A DNA stretch of 64,000 nucleotides, taken from Arthrobacter psychrolactophilus (GTDB taxonomy: Bacteria > Actinomycetota > Actinomycetes > Actinomycetales > Micrococcaceae). Below are positions 45,142-54,333 of the stretch, in pieces; the stretch's first letter is position 1; each line of letters begins with the position of its first letter. Made by a program: the position numbers and the translations under genes. Under the pieces are notes generated by a model. It had not been told where the DNA came from, searched no databases, and saw nothing but the letters and a program-made list of their open reading frames with translations. The stretch covers positions 1 to 64,000 of the forward strand of contig NZ_QJVC01000003.1 in NCBI RefSeq assembly GCF_003219795.1, in the 5' to 3' direction.

Positions 45142-46328
45142 TGACTGCCGTAAATTCCGCCCTTCAATACCTCACCGGACAGCTCCGGCAGGTGGGGCTC
45201 TTCATCGCCTTGATCGTGATCATCATCTTCTTCCAGATCACCACCAATGGCATCACCCTGGCTCCCATCAACGTCTCGAACCTGATCGTCCAGAACAGCT
45301 ACATCTTGATCCTGGCCGTGGGTATGGTCATGGTCATTATTGCCGGACACATTGACCTTTCCGTCGGCTCGGTCGTTGCCTTTGTTGGTGCCATGGCCGG
45401 TGTCATGATCACCCAGTGGCACATGCCCTGGTGGCTTGCCATCATCGCCTGCCTCGTCCTCGGTGCCTTGGTTGGTGCGTGGCAGGGCTTCTGGATTGCG
45501 TATTTCGGCATCCCGTCCTTCATCGTCACACTGGCCGGTATGTTGACCTTCCGTGGTCTGGCTCAGATCGCGTTGCAGAATCAGCAGATCTCACCGTTCC
45601 CCGATGAGTTCCGTGCCTTGGGCAGCGGCTTCCTCCCCGACTTGGGTGGCGGAACCTCATTCCTTGAACCGCTCACCATCATTCTCGGTGTCCTTGCGGC
45701 TTTGGCCTTTGTCATTGCCGGTATCAAGCAGCGTGCCAACCTGAAGAAGTACAACCTCGCCGACGAGCCCACCGCCTGGTTCATTGCCAAGCTGGTATTC
45801 ACGAGCGCCTTGATCTTGCTCATTGCTTACCTCTTGGCCAGCTACCGCGGCACCCCGATCGTGCTTCTGGTCATGGGCGTGCTCATGGTGGGCTACTCCG
45901 CCATCATGGCCAACTCCATCTGGGGCCGTCACATCTACGCTGTGGGTGGCAACGCCCACGCCGCCGAACTCTCGGGTGTGAACACCAAGCGCGTCACCTT
46001 CACCTTGTTCATCAACATGGGTGTTCTGGCCGCCTTGGCTGGCCTGGTCTTCACGGCCCAGCTCAACCTCGCCAACCCGAAGGCCGGTGAAGGCTTCGAG
46101 CTCGACGCCATTGCCGCCGTCTTCATCGGTGGCGCGGCTGTCACCGGCGGTGTTGGAACGGTCATCGGCGCCATCATCGGTGGTCTGATCATCGGTATCC
46201 TGAACAACGGCATGTCCATCATGGGCGTTGGAACCGAGTTCCAGCAGCTCATCAAGGGACTTGTCCTGCTCGCAGCTGTCGCGTTCGATGTCTTCAACAA
46301 GCGTCGAGCCAAGGCAACCCTGAAATAA
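45141..46328 (+). CDS. gguB: Sugar ABC transporter permease, GguB/XylH-like
   Basis: A 395-residue permease with about ten to twelve helices. Family signatures are visible: MVMVIIAGHIDLSVGSVVAF, SFIVTLAGMLTFRGL, IYAVGGNAHAAELSGVN and DAIAAVFIGGAAVTGGVGTV. The extra loop around residues 150-215 is typical of the GguB/XylH subgroup. It is the last gene of the importer operon and is followed by a clear terminator. Confidence 0.9.
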   Translation: MTAVNSALQYLTGQLRQVGLFIALIVIIIFFQITTNGITLAPINVSNLIVQNSYILILAVGMVMVIIAGHIDLSVGSVVAFVGAMAGVMITQWHMPWWLAIIACLVLGALVGAWQGFWIAYFGIPSFIVTLAGMLTFRGLAQIALQNQQISPFPDEFRALGSGFLPDLGGGTSFLEPLTIILGVLAALAFVIAGIKQRANLKKYNLADEPTAWFIAKLVFTSALILLIAYLLASYRGTPIVLLVMGVLMVGYSAIMANSIWGRHIYAVGGNAHAAELSGVNTKRVTFTLFINMGVLAALAGLVFTAQLNLANPKAGEGFELDAIAAVFIGGAAVTGGVGTVIGAIIGGLIIGILNNGMSIMGVGTEFQQLIKGLVLLAAVAFDVFNKRRAKATLK

Positions 46329-46345
46329 CTTCACGAAGAATAAAT

Positions 46346-46388
46346 AACTGTGTGGCTCCGCTGAAATTGCGAAGCCACACAGTTTTTT
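46346..46388 (+). terminator. Rho-independent terminator of the pentose importer operon
   Basis: AACTGTGTGGCT (46346-46357) pairs perfectly with AGCCACACAGTT (46373-46384), followed by TTTT. The A-rich left flank means it could also act on the minus strand for the GH43 gene ending at 46460. Confidence 0.88.
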
Positions 46389-46459
46389 ATTGCCCGGAAT
46401 CGGCCAGCTTTCAGCAGCCTGCAGTCCGAGGGCCGTGCTGGGACGGGAACAGTCCGGCC

Positions 46460-47440
46460 CTACTCATCAGGCACCGGCCAGCCATCTTCCCAACGCAACG
46501 GGACCAGACCCAACCGGAATCCGCCGTCGAGGGTTGCCGAGTAGAAGTGGAAGGCCAGGACTCCGTTTGAAAGAGATTGTCCGCCGGGCCCCATCCGGTC
46601 CCCGAGACTCTCCATCACGGGTGTTCCCCCGTCTTCGAGCAGCGGTATTCCGTTGGCATCCAGATATGGCCCCGTCACCGACTCCGAGCGACCCACAACA
46701 ATGTTGTAGGTGGAATCGAGTCCCCGGCAGCAAAAGCCCTTAGACACAAAGAGGTAGTAGCGGTCGTCCTTGGGCAGTATGAACGGCGCCTCGATGGCGT
46801 TCGTTGCATCCCCTCGACTGGCTAAGTGGAGTGGCTCAGCGTCGTCGGCCCGAAGCCCGTCGCTCCATTGCAGCTTGATCATCCGAATGCCGGAGTGGAA
46901 TGAGCCGAAGGACATCCACGGGGTGCCTTCGGCATCCTCGACGATGCCCGGGTCGATCGCGTTGAAGTCGGTTCCCTCGGAGGAAATGACGGGACCGCGG
47001 TCCACCCACTTGTAGCCGGGAGCATCGGGATCGAGGCTGGTGTTGGTGGCGAGGGCAATAACGGAACGATTGCTGCCGAACGTGGATGCTGAGTAGTACA
47101 GATACCAGGTGCCGTCGTGCTCGTAGACTTCGGGCGCCCAGAGGTTGTCCACGCCGGGAACGGCCTCGGCAAGCCAGGCCGGCTTCTGTGTCCAGACCTG
47201 GCCCACCCGCTCCCATGCCGCACCATCAGGCGAGGAGCGAATCTGGATGTTGCCATCATCCTCCGCTCCGTTGCCGGTGGAGTAGACAAACCAAGGCTCA
47301 CCCTCCGACCCGGCCACGAGTGCCGGGTCGTGGGTGAAAAAGTCGCCGTCCAGGGCTTTCTCGCCCGCAGGACCGGCGCAGCCGGAGAGCCCCAGGAACA
47401 ACGCCATGGCAACAGCTATGAGTCTATTTCCCGTTTTCAT
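46460..47440 (-). CDS. GH43 arabinanase-type lipoprotein
   Basis: A 326-residue surface-anchored glycoside hydrolase. A lipoprotein signal ends LGLSGC near residue 21. The GH43 five-bladed propeller has its three acidic residues: Asp in FTHDPALV, Asp in NAIDPGIVED and Glu in NAIEAPFILPKDDRYYLF. By family it should act on alpha-1,5-arabinan or arabinoxylan. The ATG at 47440, preceded by GGAG, is used; the open frame runs further upstream only because it is antisense to the GC-rich GH51 gene. It is the last gene of the minus-strand operon, 20 bases after GH51. Confidence 0.87.
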   Translation of the reverse strand: MKTGNRLIAVAMALFLGLSGCAGPAGEKALDGDFFTHDPALVAGSEGEPWFVYSTGNGAEDDGNIQIRSSPDGAAWERVGQVWTQKPAWLAEAVPGVDNLWAPEVYEHDGTWYLYYSASTFGSNRSVIALATNTSLDPDAPGYKWVDRGPVISSEGTDFNAIDPGIVEDAEGTPWMSFGSFHSGIRMIKLQWSDGLRADDAEPLHLASRGDATNAIEAPFILPKDDRYYLFVSKGFCCRGLDSTYNIVVGRSESVTGPYLDANGIPLLEDGGTPVMESLGDRMGPGGQSLSNGVLAFHFYSATLDGGFRLGLVPLRWEDGWPVPDE

Positions 47441-47460
47441 GGGCTCTCCGGGCTTCTGCG

Positions 47461-48963
47461 CTAGAGGGCCAGTGCCACTGCGGACCAAGACACTGGCGGC
47501 AGGACCACGGTGAGGACACCATCGTTCAACACTGCACCTTCCAACACCTTCAGTCCCACTCGTTCTTGGTCCTCCAGCGTGTTCTTGGCGTACGCATCGG
47601 CGTCGTGCAGGGTGGCCGCCTCGGTGATGGCCGTGGCGCCGAGACCCGCGGCATCGATGGAGACCTCGATGGACTTCGTGGTGCTGCGGTTGACCAGGAA
47701 TACCGCGGCGGCGTCCTCGTCCACCGTGGCGACGGCGTCCACGAGCGGGGCGTCGCCGTGGGCAGCGGTGTGATAGCTGTCGACGGTGATGCGTGGGTTC
47801 AGGATTTCGCCGCGGGCAAGGCGTGAGGTGACCGAGAACGGGAAGAACGTGGTCTGGCGCCATGCGGCACCGCCGGGTTCGGTCATGATGGGGGCGATGA
47901 CGTTGACCAGCTGCGCCAGTGAGGCCGAGGCAACCCTGTCGTGGTTCTTGAGCAAGGTGATCAGCAGGTTGCCCAGAACGACGGCGTCAGCCACCGAGTA
48001 GACATCCTCCAGCTGGCGCGGGGCCTCGTGCCATTCGTCGTTGACCTCGTCGGACTCGCGGTGCTCGTCCAAGTACCAGATGTTCCACTCGTCAAAGGAG
48101 AGCTTGATCTTCTTATCGCTGCGCAGCTTGTTGCCAACGTGATCGGCCGTCGCCACAACTGTCTCGATGAAGTACTGCATGTCCAGCGACGAGGCCAGGT
48201 AGGAATCCAGATCGCCGTCGCGTTCCTGGTAGTAGGCGTGGCAAGAAATGTAGTCAACATGCTCGTAGGTGTGCTCGAGGACCGTGCGCTCCCAGTCCCC
48301 GAACGTGGGCATGGAGGATCCTGAGGATCCGCACACCACCAGTTCGAGATCCTTATCGGCAGCCTTCATGGCTTGGGCCGTGCGGGCGGCAATCTTTCCA
48401 TAGTCGTCGGCAGACATGTAACCGGTCTGCCACGGGCCATCCATCTCATTGCCCAAGCACCAGATGCGCACATTGTGCGGCTCTTCCGTACCATTCTTGA
48501 TGCGCTGATCGCTGAGGGTCGTCCCAGAGGGATGGTTAGTGTATTCGAGCAGGTCTAGGGCGGCCTCGATTCCGCGAGTACCGAGGTTGACGGCGAGCAT
48601 CAGCTCAGAGTCTGTGAGTTTCAACCACCGTGAAAATTCATCCATGCCCACCTGGTTGGTCTCGATGGCGTGCCAGGCCAGGTCCCGGCGGACGGGGCGA
48701 TTTTCGCGCGGCCCGACGCTGTCCTCCCAGCGGAAGCCCGAGACAAAGTTACCGCCGGGATAGCGGATGGTGCTGGTGCCGAGTTCCTTGACCAGTTCCA
48801 CCACGTCGCCGCGGAAACCGTCCTCGTCGGCCGTTGCGTGGGTGGGCTCGTAGATTCCGTCGTAGACGCAACGTCCCAGATGCTCAACAAAGGATCCGAA
48901 GATGCGCCGGTTAATGGGTGCCACCACTGAATTGCGATCAATGGCGATAACTGCCTTCGTCAC
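47461..48963 (-). CDS. Alpha-N-arabinofuranosidase, GH51
   Basis: A 500-residue cytosolic enzyme that releases terminal L-arabinofuranose from oligosaccharides. The acid/base Glu173 (CLGNEMDG) and nucleophile Glu292 (SFDEWNIWY) match GH51 enzymes almost by number. The N-terminal motifs FGSFVEHLGRCVYDGIYEP and RYPGGNFVSG are intact. GTG at 48963, six bases after GAGGAAA, is chosen over GTG at 48993, which overlaps the YesL stop but has no ribosome site. With no signal peptide, it must act on imported arabino-oligosaccharides. Confidence 0.94.
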   Translation of the reverse strand: MTKAVIAIDRNSVVAPINRRIFGSFVEHLGRCVYDGIYEPTHATADEDGFRGDVVELVKELGTSTIRYPGGNFVSGFRWEDSVGPRENRPVRRDLAWHAIETNQVGMDEFSRWLKLTDSELMLAVNLGTRGIEAALDLLEYTNHPSGTTLSDQRIKNGTEEPHNVRIWCLGNEMDGPWQTGYMSADDYGKIAARTAQAMKAADKDLELVVCGSSGSSMPTFGDWERTVLEHTYEHVDYISCHAYYQERDGDLDSYLASSLDMQYFIETVVATADHVGNKLRSDKKIKLSFDEWNIWYLDEHRESDEVNDEWHEAPRQLEDVYSVADAVVLGNLLITLLKNHDRVASASLAQLVNVIAPIMTEPGGAAWRQTTFFPFSVTSRLARGEILNPRITVDSYHTAAHGDAPLVDAVATVDEDAAAVFLVNRSTTKSIEVSIDAAGLGATAITEAATLHDADAYAKNTLEDQERVGLKVLEGAVLNDGVLTVVLPPVSWSAVALAL

Positions 48964-48989
48964 GGTAGTTTCCTCTTTCTTAGGGTGTT

Positions 48990-49643
48990 TCACGTAGTTG
49001 CTTGTTGTAGAAGACGTTGTTGAGAATTAATGGCGGCCAGCCGGTGGTCGATGAGCCAGCCTGCCGCAAAGAGTGGCAGTGAGGCCCCTATCAAAGGGAT
49101 CAGGACCGTCCATTGGCCCATGACCAGTCCCAGTGCGACCATGGCCAGCAGGAGAGATCCGCTCATAGCCGGCGACGCGAGAGGCAAGGCCAGCGCGTAC
49201 CGCCAGATTGCGGTGGGCGATTCCTGGCGGCCGGCTGTGATGGCCACCGCGCACAGCAGGACCAGGAAGGTCAGCACGCCAACCGCCAGTAGGAGGGCCG
49301 TCATGACAGCGGCGACGGGCCCTGCAAGACCGTCCGAGGACAATGCCGCCGCATCCAGAATCAGCAGCGCTGAAACTGCCCAGAAGGGGGCTCCCACTAG
49401 GTTGGCTCGCCTGAATTGGCTCCGGTATTCCTGTATAAAATCCTTCACCACGGCGATGTCGCGGCGCCCGGAGCGCATCCCGGACAGGATGTGCTGGGTA
49501 GCCACAGCCGCCGGGAAGAGTCCCAGAACTGCTAGGCCCGCAATGGTTCCGAGGATGAACAGGATGTTCACAAGGATCAGATTTGTCAGTGCCCGGAGCC
49601 AACCCATGGCGCGTCCGGCCCAACCGGTTTCATGGTCATACAC
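48990..49643 (-). CDS. YesL-family (DUF624) membrane protein
   Basis: A 217-residue membrane protein with five to six helices and the family pattern (AMGWLRALTNLILVNILFILGTIAGLAVLGLFPAAVAT, ATQHILSGMRSGRRDIAVVKDFIQEYRSQFRRANLVG). YesL proteins accompany carbohydrate ABC transporters, but their role is unknown. The GTG at 49643, with AGGGGG about eight bases before it, lies two bases after the GH43 stop. It sits between the two cytosolic hydrolases, which supports a link to the same pathway. Confidence 0.8.
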   Translation of the reverse strand: MYDHETGWAGRAMGWLRALTNLILVNILFILGTIAGLAVLGLFPAAVATQHILSGMRSGRRDIAVVKDFIQEYRSQFRRANLVGAPFWAVSALLILDAAALSSDGLAGPVAAVMTALLLAVGVLTFLVLLCAVAITAGRQESPTAIWRYALALPLASPAMSGSLLLAMVALGLVMGQWTVLIPLIGASLPLFAAGWLIDHRLAAINSQQRLLQQATT

Positions 49644-49645
49644 GG

Positions 49646-50995
49646 CTAATCCCCCTTGCTGCCAAACCAGGCATGGCCGCCGGCGTCGATTCCGCTGAAG
49701 GAAAGCACGGACTTTTGGCCCGAATCGTCCCACGCACCAAACACGACGGCGTCGACGGTTACCGGTTCCCCGGAGCCACCAGCGGTCAGCGCCAGCCGGC
49801 ACCGAACCACCTCCCCCGCGCTGCCTTCCGGGCCAGAGAGCACCCGGATCAAGACTCTGGAAGATTCAGCGGTTTCCTCTGACTCCGGGGTAAACCGCGC
49901 AGCCTGCCACAGCCCCGCAATTGGCTCCTCCGCGGACAAGATCTCCTTGTCCGCGCCCTGAAAAATATGCGGGGAAACCACTGGCCAGCCGCCGTCGGTG
50001 AAGAACATGCGGCGCAAATGCGCCGTGTGTTCGACTGTTTGGGCTGCGCCGTGGTCGGCAAAGCGCACGTGGTGGACCATGAAGTATTCCTCGCCACCCA
50101 CACTCTGCTCCACCAGCACCGAGTTGTGCCCGGGCGCAATCCAAGTGGGACCGCCGTCGAACTTCCAGCTGCCCAGTATCTTGGTTCCCGCCTGCCACGG
50201 CTCCAGATCCAGGTCCGTCAATGAGGCACCGAGCGCATCCCGGTATGGGCCCTCCATGGAGTCGGCCACGGCGACCCGGACATTGTAGGAGTCGAAAAGC
50301 GAACCGTAGGAGGCAAACAGCACGTACTTCCCCGTTTCCTTCCGGTACAGCACATAGGCACCTTCCACGGAACCTTCGACGGCGACATCCCGGACGGCGA
50401 TCAGGGAGCCCTTTGCGCCAGCCACCTCCGGCATGCCGTCCGACAGCGACAGCCGCAGGGTATGGATGCCGGCAAAGAAGGAGCCATACGTCAGCCAGGG
50501 TTGCCCCTCGGCGTCAAAGGTGACTGCGGCGTCGATGGCGTTTTGGGCATCGACGCCCGCCTCCGTGGCCACGATCAGGCCCTGATGAGCCCAGGGCCCG
50601 GCAGGATCTGGCGCGGTGGCCAACCCGATGGCCGAGGTGTTGGAGCCAAAAGTGGATGCCGAGTAGTACATGTGCCAAAGCGATTCACCATCCGCATTCG
50701 CGGGCCAGCGCACAACCTCAGGCGCCCACAGCCCCGGAGCCCCGGTCAGTGCTGCGGCCTGCCCGGGGACCCCTGGCAATGCTGTTCCGGTAAATTCCCA
50801 GTTGACCAGGTCCGTGGAGTGGCGCATGTGGACCCCGGCGGGTGCCGTCGATTCTGCGGTGCCCGCTCCGGCGTCGGTGCTGAACATATACCAGCTGCCG
50901 TCGTCGGCGCGCACGACTGTTGGGTCGTGGGCGTTGCGTGCGCCCCATGTGGTGACATCGGCGGCGTCGTAATCTAGTTCAGCGGACACGCTCAT
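49646..50995 (-). CDS. Cytosolic GH43 glycosidase
   Basis: A 449-residue GH43 enzyme without signal peptide. Propeller residues are Asp in NAHDPTVV, Asp in NAIDAAVTFD and Glu in VEGAYVLYRKETGKYVLFASYG. The catalytic domain spans about 1-330, and a C-terminal beta-rich domain follows (ILSAEEPIAGLWQAARFT to the end). Its open and closing motifs resemble endo-arabinanases, so a role as an intracellular arabinan-oligosaccharide hydrolase is likely. It overlaps the upstream permease gene by four bases. Confidence 0.87.
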   Translation of the reverse strand: MSVSAELDYDAADVTTWGARNAHDPTVVRADDGSWYMFSTDAGAGTAESTAPAGVHMRHSTDLVNWEFTGTALPGVPGQAAALTGAPGLWAPEVVRWPANADGESLWHMYYSASTFGSNTSAIGLATAPDPAGPWAHQGLIVATEAGVDAQNAIDAAVTFDAEGQPWLTYGSFFAGIHTLRLSLSDGMPEVAGAKGSLIAVRDVAVEGSVEGAYVLYRKETGKYVLFASYGSLFDSYNVRVAVADSMEGPYRDALGASLTDLDLEPWQAGTKILGSWKFDGGPTWIAPGHNSVLVEQSVGGEEYFMVHHVRFADHGAAQTVEHTAHLRRMFFTDGGWPVVSPHIFQGADKEILSAEEPIAGLWQAARFTPESEETAESSRVLIRVLSGPEGSAGEVVRCRLALTAGGSGEPVTVDAVVFGAWDDSGQKSVLSFSGIDAGGHAWFGSKGD

Positions 50996-51918
50996 CCCTT
51001 TGCTCCGGTCAGCGCGACGGATTCAATGATCTGGCGCTGGAAGATGACGAAGATAATGAGCACCGGCAGGAGGGCGATGAACGATGCCGCCATGATCAGT
51101 GGATAGTCTGTCTGCGTGGCGTAGGTGGCGTTGAAGCTGGCGATCACCAGCTGCAGTGTCTGGTTTTCCGGGGAGTTCAGGTAAATGATCGGGGCCAGAT
51201 AGTCGTTCCATACGCCCATGAACCACAGGATGAACTGCGCCGCAATGGCCGGCTTGATGACCGGAAGGATGAGTTTCGCGAAGATCTGAAGGAACGATGC
51301 GCCGTCGATCTTGGCCGCCTCAATGATGGAATCCGGAATCGAATCCAGGTACTGCTTGAGGAAGAAGATCATGACGATATTGCCGAACAGGCCCGGGATG
51401 ATCAGCGGCAATAGCGTGTCGACCCAGCCGATCGTGGCAAACATCATGAACTGCGGAATCATCATGCTCGGGAACGGCACCATCATCCCGGCCAGAAGCA
51501 CCAGGAACAGAACGTTCTTTGCCGGCAGGCGCATCTTGGCGAAAGCAAAGGCTGCCAAGGAGGACGCCACGGTGCCCACTACCGTCACTGATCCGGCGAC
51601 GATGAGGCTGTTCTTGATACCGCTCCACAGGGGGCCAGCGGACCAGACCCTGAGGTAGTTTTCCCACACCGCTGGTGCAGGAATCCACTGCGGCGGCAAA
51701 GCAAAGACTGCCTCGTGAGTCTTCAGAGACGTAGAGAATGTCCAGACCAGCGGCGCCAGCATGATGATGGCGCCCAGTGAGAGCAACACCGTCACGATGA
51801 TGTTGCCGATACGGTACTGCTTGTCCTGGGCGTTACGCCGACGGGCAGGCAGTTTGGGCAGCGGCGTGTGGGGCACCGATGGCGCAGGGGACGCGGTGGT
51901 TGTCGATGAATGGCTCAT
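50992..51918 (-). CDS. Carbohydrate ABC transporter permease, AraQ/MalG class
   Basis: A 308-residue permease with a 35-residue cytosolic N-terminus, six predicted helices and the coupling motif IEAAKIDGASFLQIFAKLILPVIKPA. With the partner permease and binding protein it should import oligosaccharides; the operon's hydrolases suggest arabino-oligosaccharides. Nine bases separate it from the first permease gene. Confidence 0.88.
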   Translation of the reverse strand: MSHSSTTTASPAPSVPHTPLPKLPARRRNAQDKQYRIGNIIVTVLLSLGAIIMLAPLVWTFSTSLKTHEAVFALPPQWIPAPAVWENYLRVWSAGPLWSGIKNSLIVAGSVTVVGTVASSLAAFAFAKMRLPAKNVLFLVLLAGMMVPFPSMMIPQFMMFATIGWVDTLLPLIIPGLFGNIVMIFFLKQYLDSIPDSIIEAAKIDGASFLQIFAKLILPVIKPAIAAQFILWFMGVWNDYLAPIIYLNSPENQTLQLVIASFNATYATQTDYPLIMAASFIALLPVLIIFVIFQRQIIESVALTGAKG

Positions 51919-51927
51919 GTCGCCTCC

Positions 51928-52827
51928 TCAGTCGATCGAAAACTGGTTGCGGCGGTTGAGCCGGAATTGGATGGCGGTCACGGCAAAGACAATCAGACCC
52001 AGCACTAGTGACATGGACGTTGCGTATCCCATTTGCAGGTAGTTGAAGGCCTTTTGCCAGATGTACCAAACGATGGATGCGGAGGCGAACTCGGGCCCGC
52101 CGCCGGGAGTCATGATGTTGATCTCGATGAAGATCTGCGAGCCGCCGATGATCGAGGTGACCACCAGGAAGAACGTGACGGGGCGCAGCATGGGCAACGT
52201 GACGTTGCGGAATTGCTGCAGGACCCCCGCCCCGTCCAATGAGGCGGCCTCGTAGAGGTGCCGGGGCACGGATTGCAGTGCTGCCAGGTACAACAACATG
52301 GAGTAGCCCATGCCCTTCCACACGCTCATGATGATGATGGCCGGCTTGACGGTCGCCGTGTTGGCCAGCCAGTTGGGCCCGTCGATGCCAATCATGGCCA
52401 GGGCCTGGTTAATGAGGCCGAAGTCCCCGTTGAACGCCCACTGCCACAGGATGGCCACGGCCGCGATCGAGGAAATGACGGGCACGTAGTAAACCGTGCG
52501 GAAGAACGTGGTGCCGCGCATCTTACGGTTCAGCGCCAGAGCCAACAGCAGGGACAGCGACAGGCCAATGGGAATGCCAATCATCAGGAACAAGGTATTC
52601 CACATGGCCTGCCAGAAATACGGGTCAACCATCATCGCTTGGAAGTTGGCAAGCCCGGTGAACACAGGTGCGGAGATGCCATTCCACTCGGTGAATGAGG
52701 CATACACCGAGAACAGCAATGGAAAGATGGTGAACACCGCGAACCCTATGACGGGCAGTGCCACGAAGATCAGCGCAACGCGCTGCTCCTTGCGGTGCAG
52801 GGTGGATCTGCGAGTGATGGTTGACAT
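51928..52827 (-). CDS. Carbohydrate ABC transporter permease, AraP/MalF class
   Basis: A 299-residue permease with six helices, the large class pattern (AWNTLFLMIGIPIGLSLSLLLAL-like segment, MSVWKGMGYSMLLYLAALQSVP) and the coupling loop EAASLDGAGVLQQFRNVTLPMLRPV. It follows the binding-protein gene by four bases. It pairs with the next permease to form a heterodimeric channel. The energising ATPase is not in this operon, as is normal when a shared MsmK-type ATPase is used. Confidence 0.88.
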   Translation of the reverse strand: MSTITRRSTLHRKEQRVALIFVALPVIGFAVFTIFPLLFSVYASFTEWNGISAPVFTGLANFQAMMVDPYFWQAMWNTLFLMIGIPIGLSLSLLLALALNRKMRGTTFFRTVYYVPVISSIAAVAILWQWAFNGDFGLINQALAMIGIDGPNWLANTATVKPAIIIMSVWKGMGYSMLLYLAALQSVPRHLYEAASLDGAGVLQQFRNVTLPMLRPVTFFLVVTSIIGGSQIFIEINIMTPGGGPEFASASIVWYIWQKAFNYLQMGYATSMSLVLGLIVFAVTAIQFRLNRRNQFSID

Positions 52828-52831
52828 GTGT

Positions 52832-54160
52832 TTAGCCGATCCCCGCTGCCTGGTTGGCCTGGTCCAGATACTTCTGCATCTTCGGCTGGGCTTCCTTCAG
52901 ATATTGAGCAGCCGTCTTCTTGCCGTCCAGAACGGGCTGGATGTTCTTGAAGAGCTCGTCGTACCATTCCGCACTGTAGGTGCTGTTGGCAGGCAGGCCG
53001 CGGCCATAGTCCTTGACGATGTCTAGGAATTCCTGCTTGTTGGCAGGCTTGGTGGTGGAATCCTTGACCCACTGGTCTGACATGTCGATCAGATTAGGGA
53101 TTTGCACACCGGCGTCAACGAGAGACTGCTGAGCCGTCTCGTTAGCGCTGAGGAACTTGGCAAGTTCCACTGCCTTTTCCGGGGCCTTGCTAGAGTTGGA
53201 GACCGCGATACCGAGAGTGCCGGTCCAGGTGGCGCTCTTGCCTGTTGAACCGGCCGGGTAGGGAATCAGGTCCCATTCGAAGGGGAGCTTTTCATAGGTG
53301 GAGACGTCCCACGGGCCGACAGGGAAAAATCCAATCTGTCCCTGCATCCAGCGCTGGTAGGTGTCCAGAGTCTGAGCCTCGCCGACGGAGGGAGTCACCT
53401 TTGCCACGTTCTGCAAATCAGCGAACCACTGCAGCGACTCGGCGAATTCCGGGGTGTCCACGGTGACCTTGCTACGGTCCTGGTTAAGCCAGTCGGCCCC
53501 ATTTGACCAGACGAAGGGCTGCAGGTTCCACTGGACATTGAGCCCTGTCCCCCACTGATCCAGCTTGCCGTCAGCGTTGGTATCCTTGGTCAGCTTCTTA
53601 GCAACGTCGACGAACTCGTCGAAGGTGTAGGGAGTGTCGGCACTCGGAAGAGGGATGCCAGCCTCGTCAAACATGGTCTTGTTGTAGCCGAAGGAGAAGG
53701 GGCCAACATCTTTGGGAAGTGCATAGATGTCACCTTGGCCCATGAGTTTGCCATCGAAACGGTAACTGTCCACGCCATACTGCCAAATGTTGTCCAGGTC
53801 GATGCTGTCCGAGCCTTCAACGAACTCGCTGATGTTCTTGACGACACCGGTTTTTACGTAGGCCTGGACGCTGCCCGGATCAACGTAGAAGACATCCGGA
53901 ACCTTCTTGCCGGCGATCGCGGCCTTCAACTTGGTGGAGTAGTCATCGGGGGTCGTAACGATCATATTGACCTTGACGTCATTTGCTTTTTCAAACTCAC
54001 CGATGGCCTTGGTGTAGGCGGCCTTCTCATCCGCGCCACCGCGGAACATGAAGGTCAGCGTCTCGCCGCCGGCCCCTGTCGCTGCCGGGCCGCAACCACT
54101 GAGAAGCAATCCCGCCGCGGCAACCGCTGCCACAATGCCTGTCTTGAACCGTGACTTCAT
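52832..54160 (-). CDS. Carbohydrate ABC transporter substrate-binding lipoprotein, AraN-like
   Basis: A 442-residue exported lipoprotein; the lipobox ends LLLSGC near residue 23. The mature protein is a family 1 solute-binding protein ([84 protein letters not shown]). AAGGA lies upstream; GTG at 54166 is a possible alternative start two codons earlier. It is the first gene of the arabinan operon, directly behind the promoter and operator at 54194-54221. Confidence 0.88.
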   Translation of the reverse strand: MKSRFKTGIVAAVAAAGLLLSGCGPAATGAGGETLTFMFRGGADEKAAYTKAIGEFEKANDVKVNMIVTTPDDYSTKLKAAIAGKKVPDVFYVDPGSVQAYVKTGVVKNISEFVEGSDSIDLDNIWQYGVDSYRFDGKLMGQGDIYALPKDVGPFSFGYNKTMFDEAGIPLPSADTPYTFDEFVDVAKKLTKDTNADGKLDQWGTGLNVQWNLQPFVWSNGADWLNQDRSKVTVDTPEFAESLQWFADLQNVAKVTPSVGEAQTLDTYQRWMQGQIGFFPVGPWDVSTYEKLPFEWDLIPYPAGSTGKSATWTGTLGIAVSNSSKAPEKAVELAKFLSANETAQQSLVDAGVQIPNLIDMSDQWVKDSTTKPANKQEFLDIVKDYGRGLPANSTYSAEWYDELFKNIQPVLDGKKTAAQYLKEAQPKMQKYLDQANQAAGIG

Positions 54161-54193
54161 TATCACGCAGTCCTTTCGATTGGTGGAGCTAAA

Positions 54194-54221
54194 ATCCTAT
54201 TTACAACGTTGTAAATGTAAA
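54194..54221 (-). promoter_or_regulatory. Promoter with LacI-type operator filling its spacer
   Basis: On the minus strand, TTTACA (54216-54221) and TAGGAT (54194-54199) are 16 bases apart. The perfect 18-base palindrome ATTTACAACGTTGTAAAT (54199-54216) fills the spacer between them. The central CG is typical of LacI-family operators. This should control the arabinan operon, with the LacI protein encoded next door as the probable repressor. Confidence 0.75.
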
Positions 54222-54264
54222 CTTGCCACAAGACGAATAGTGACGTCAAGTGGTTTGAGTCACT

Positions 54265-54282
54265 TTTTCCAACGTTGTAAAT
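54265..54282 (-). promoter_or_regulatory. Second, imperfect LacI-type operator
   Basis: TTTTCCAACGTTGTAAAT differs from the perfect site at two positions in one arm. Its centre lies 66 bases upstream of the first site, close to a whole number of helical turns, which would permit looping between two repressor dimers. Confidence 0.55.
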
Positions 54283-54333
54283 TTGTGACGCAACATGACG
54301 GGATCCATCAGCCGGGTCGGTGGTGACGCGAAA

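Noticed and set aside
47441-47863. A 140-residue N-terminal extension of the GH43 lipoprotein frame
   Set aside because: It is antisense to the C-terminal part of the GH51 gene, rich in Arg/His/Pro as expected for a shadow frame, and would bury the lipoprotein signal. The ATG at 47440 with GGAG upstream fits better.
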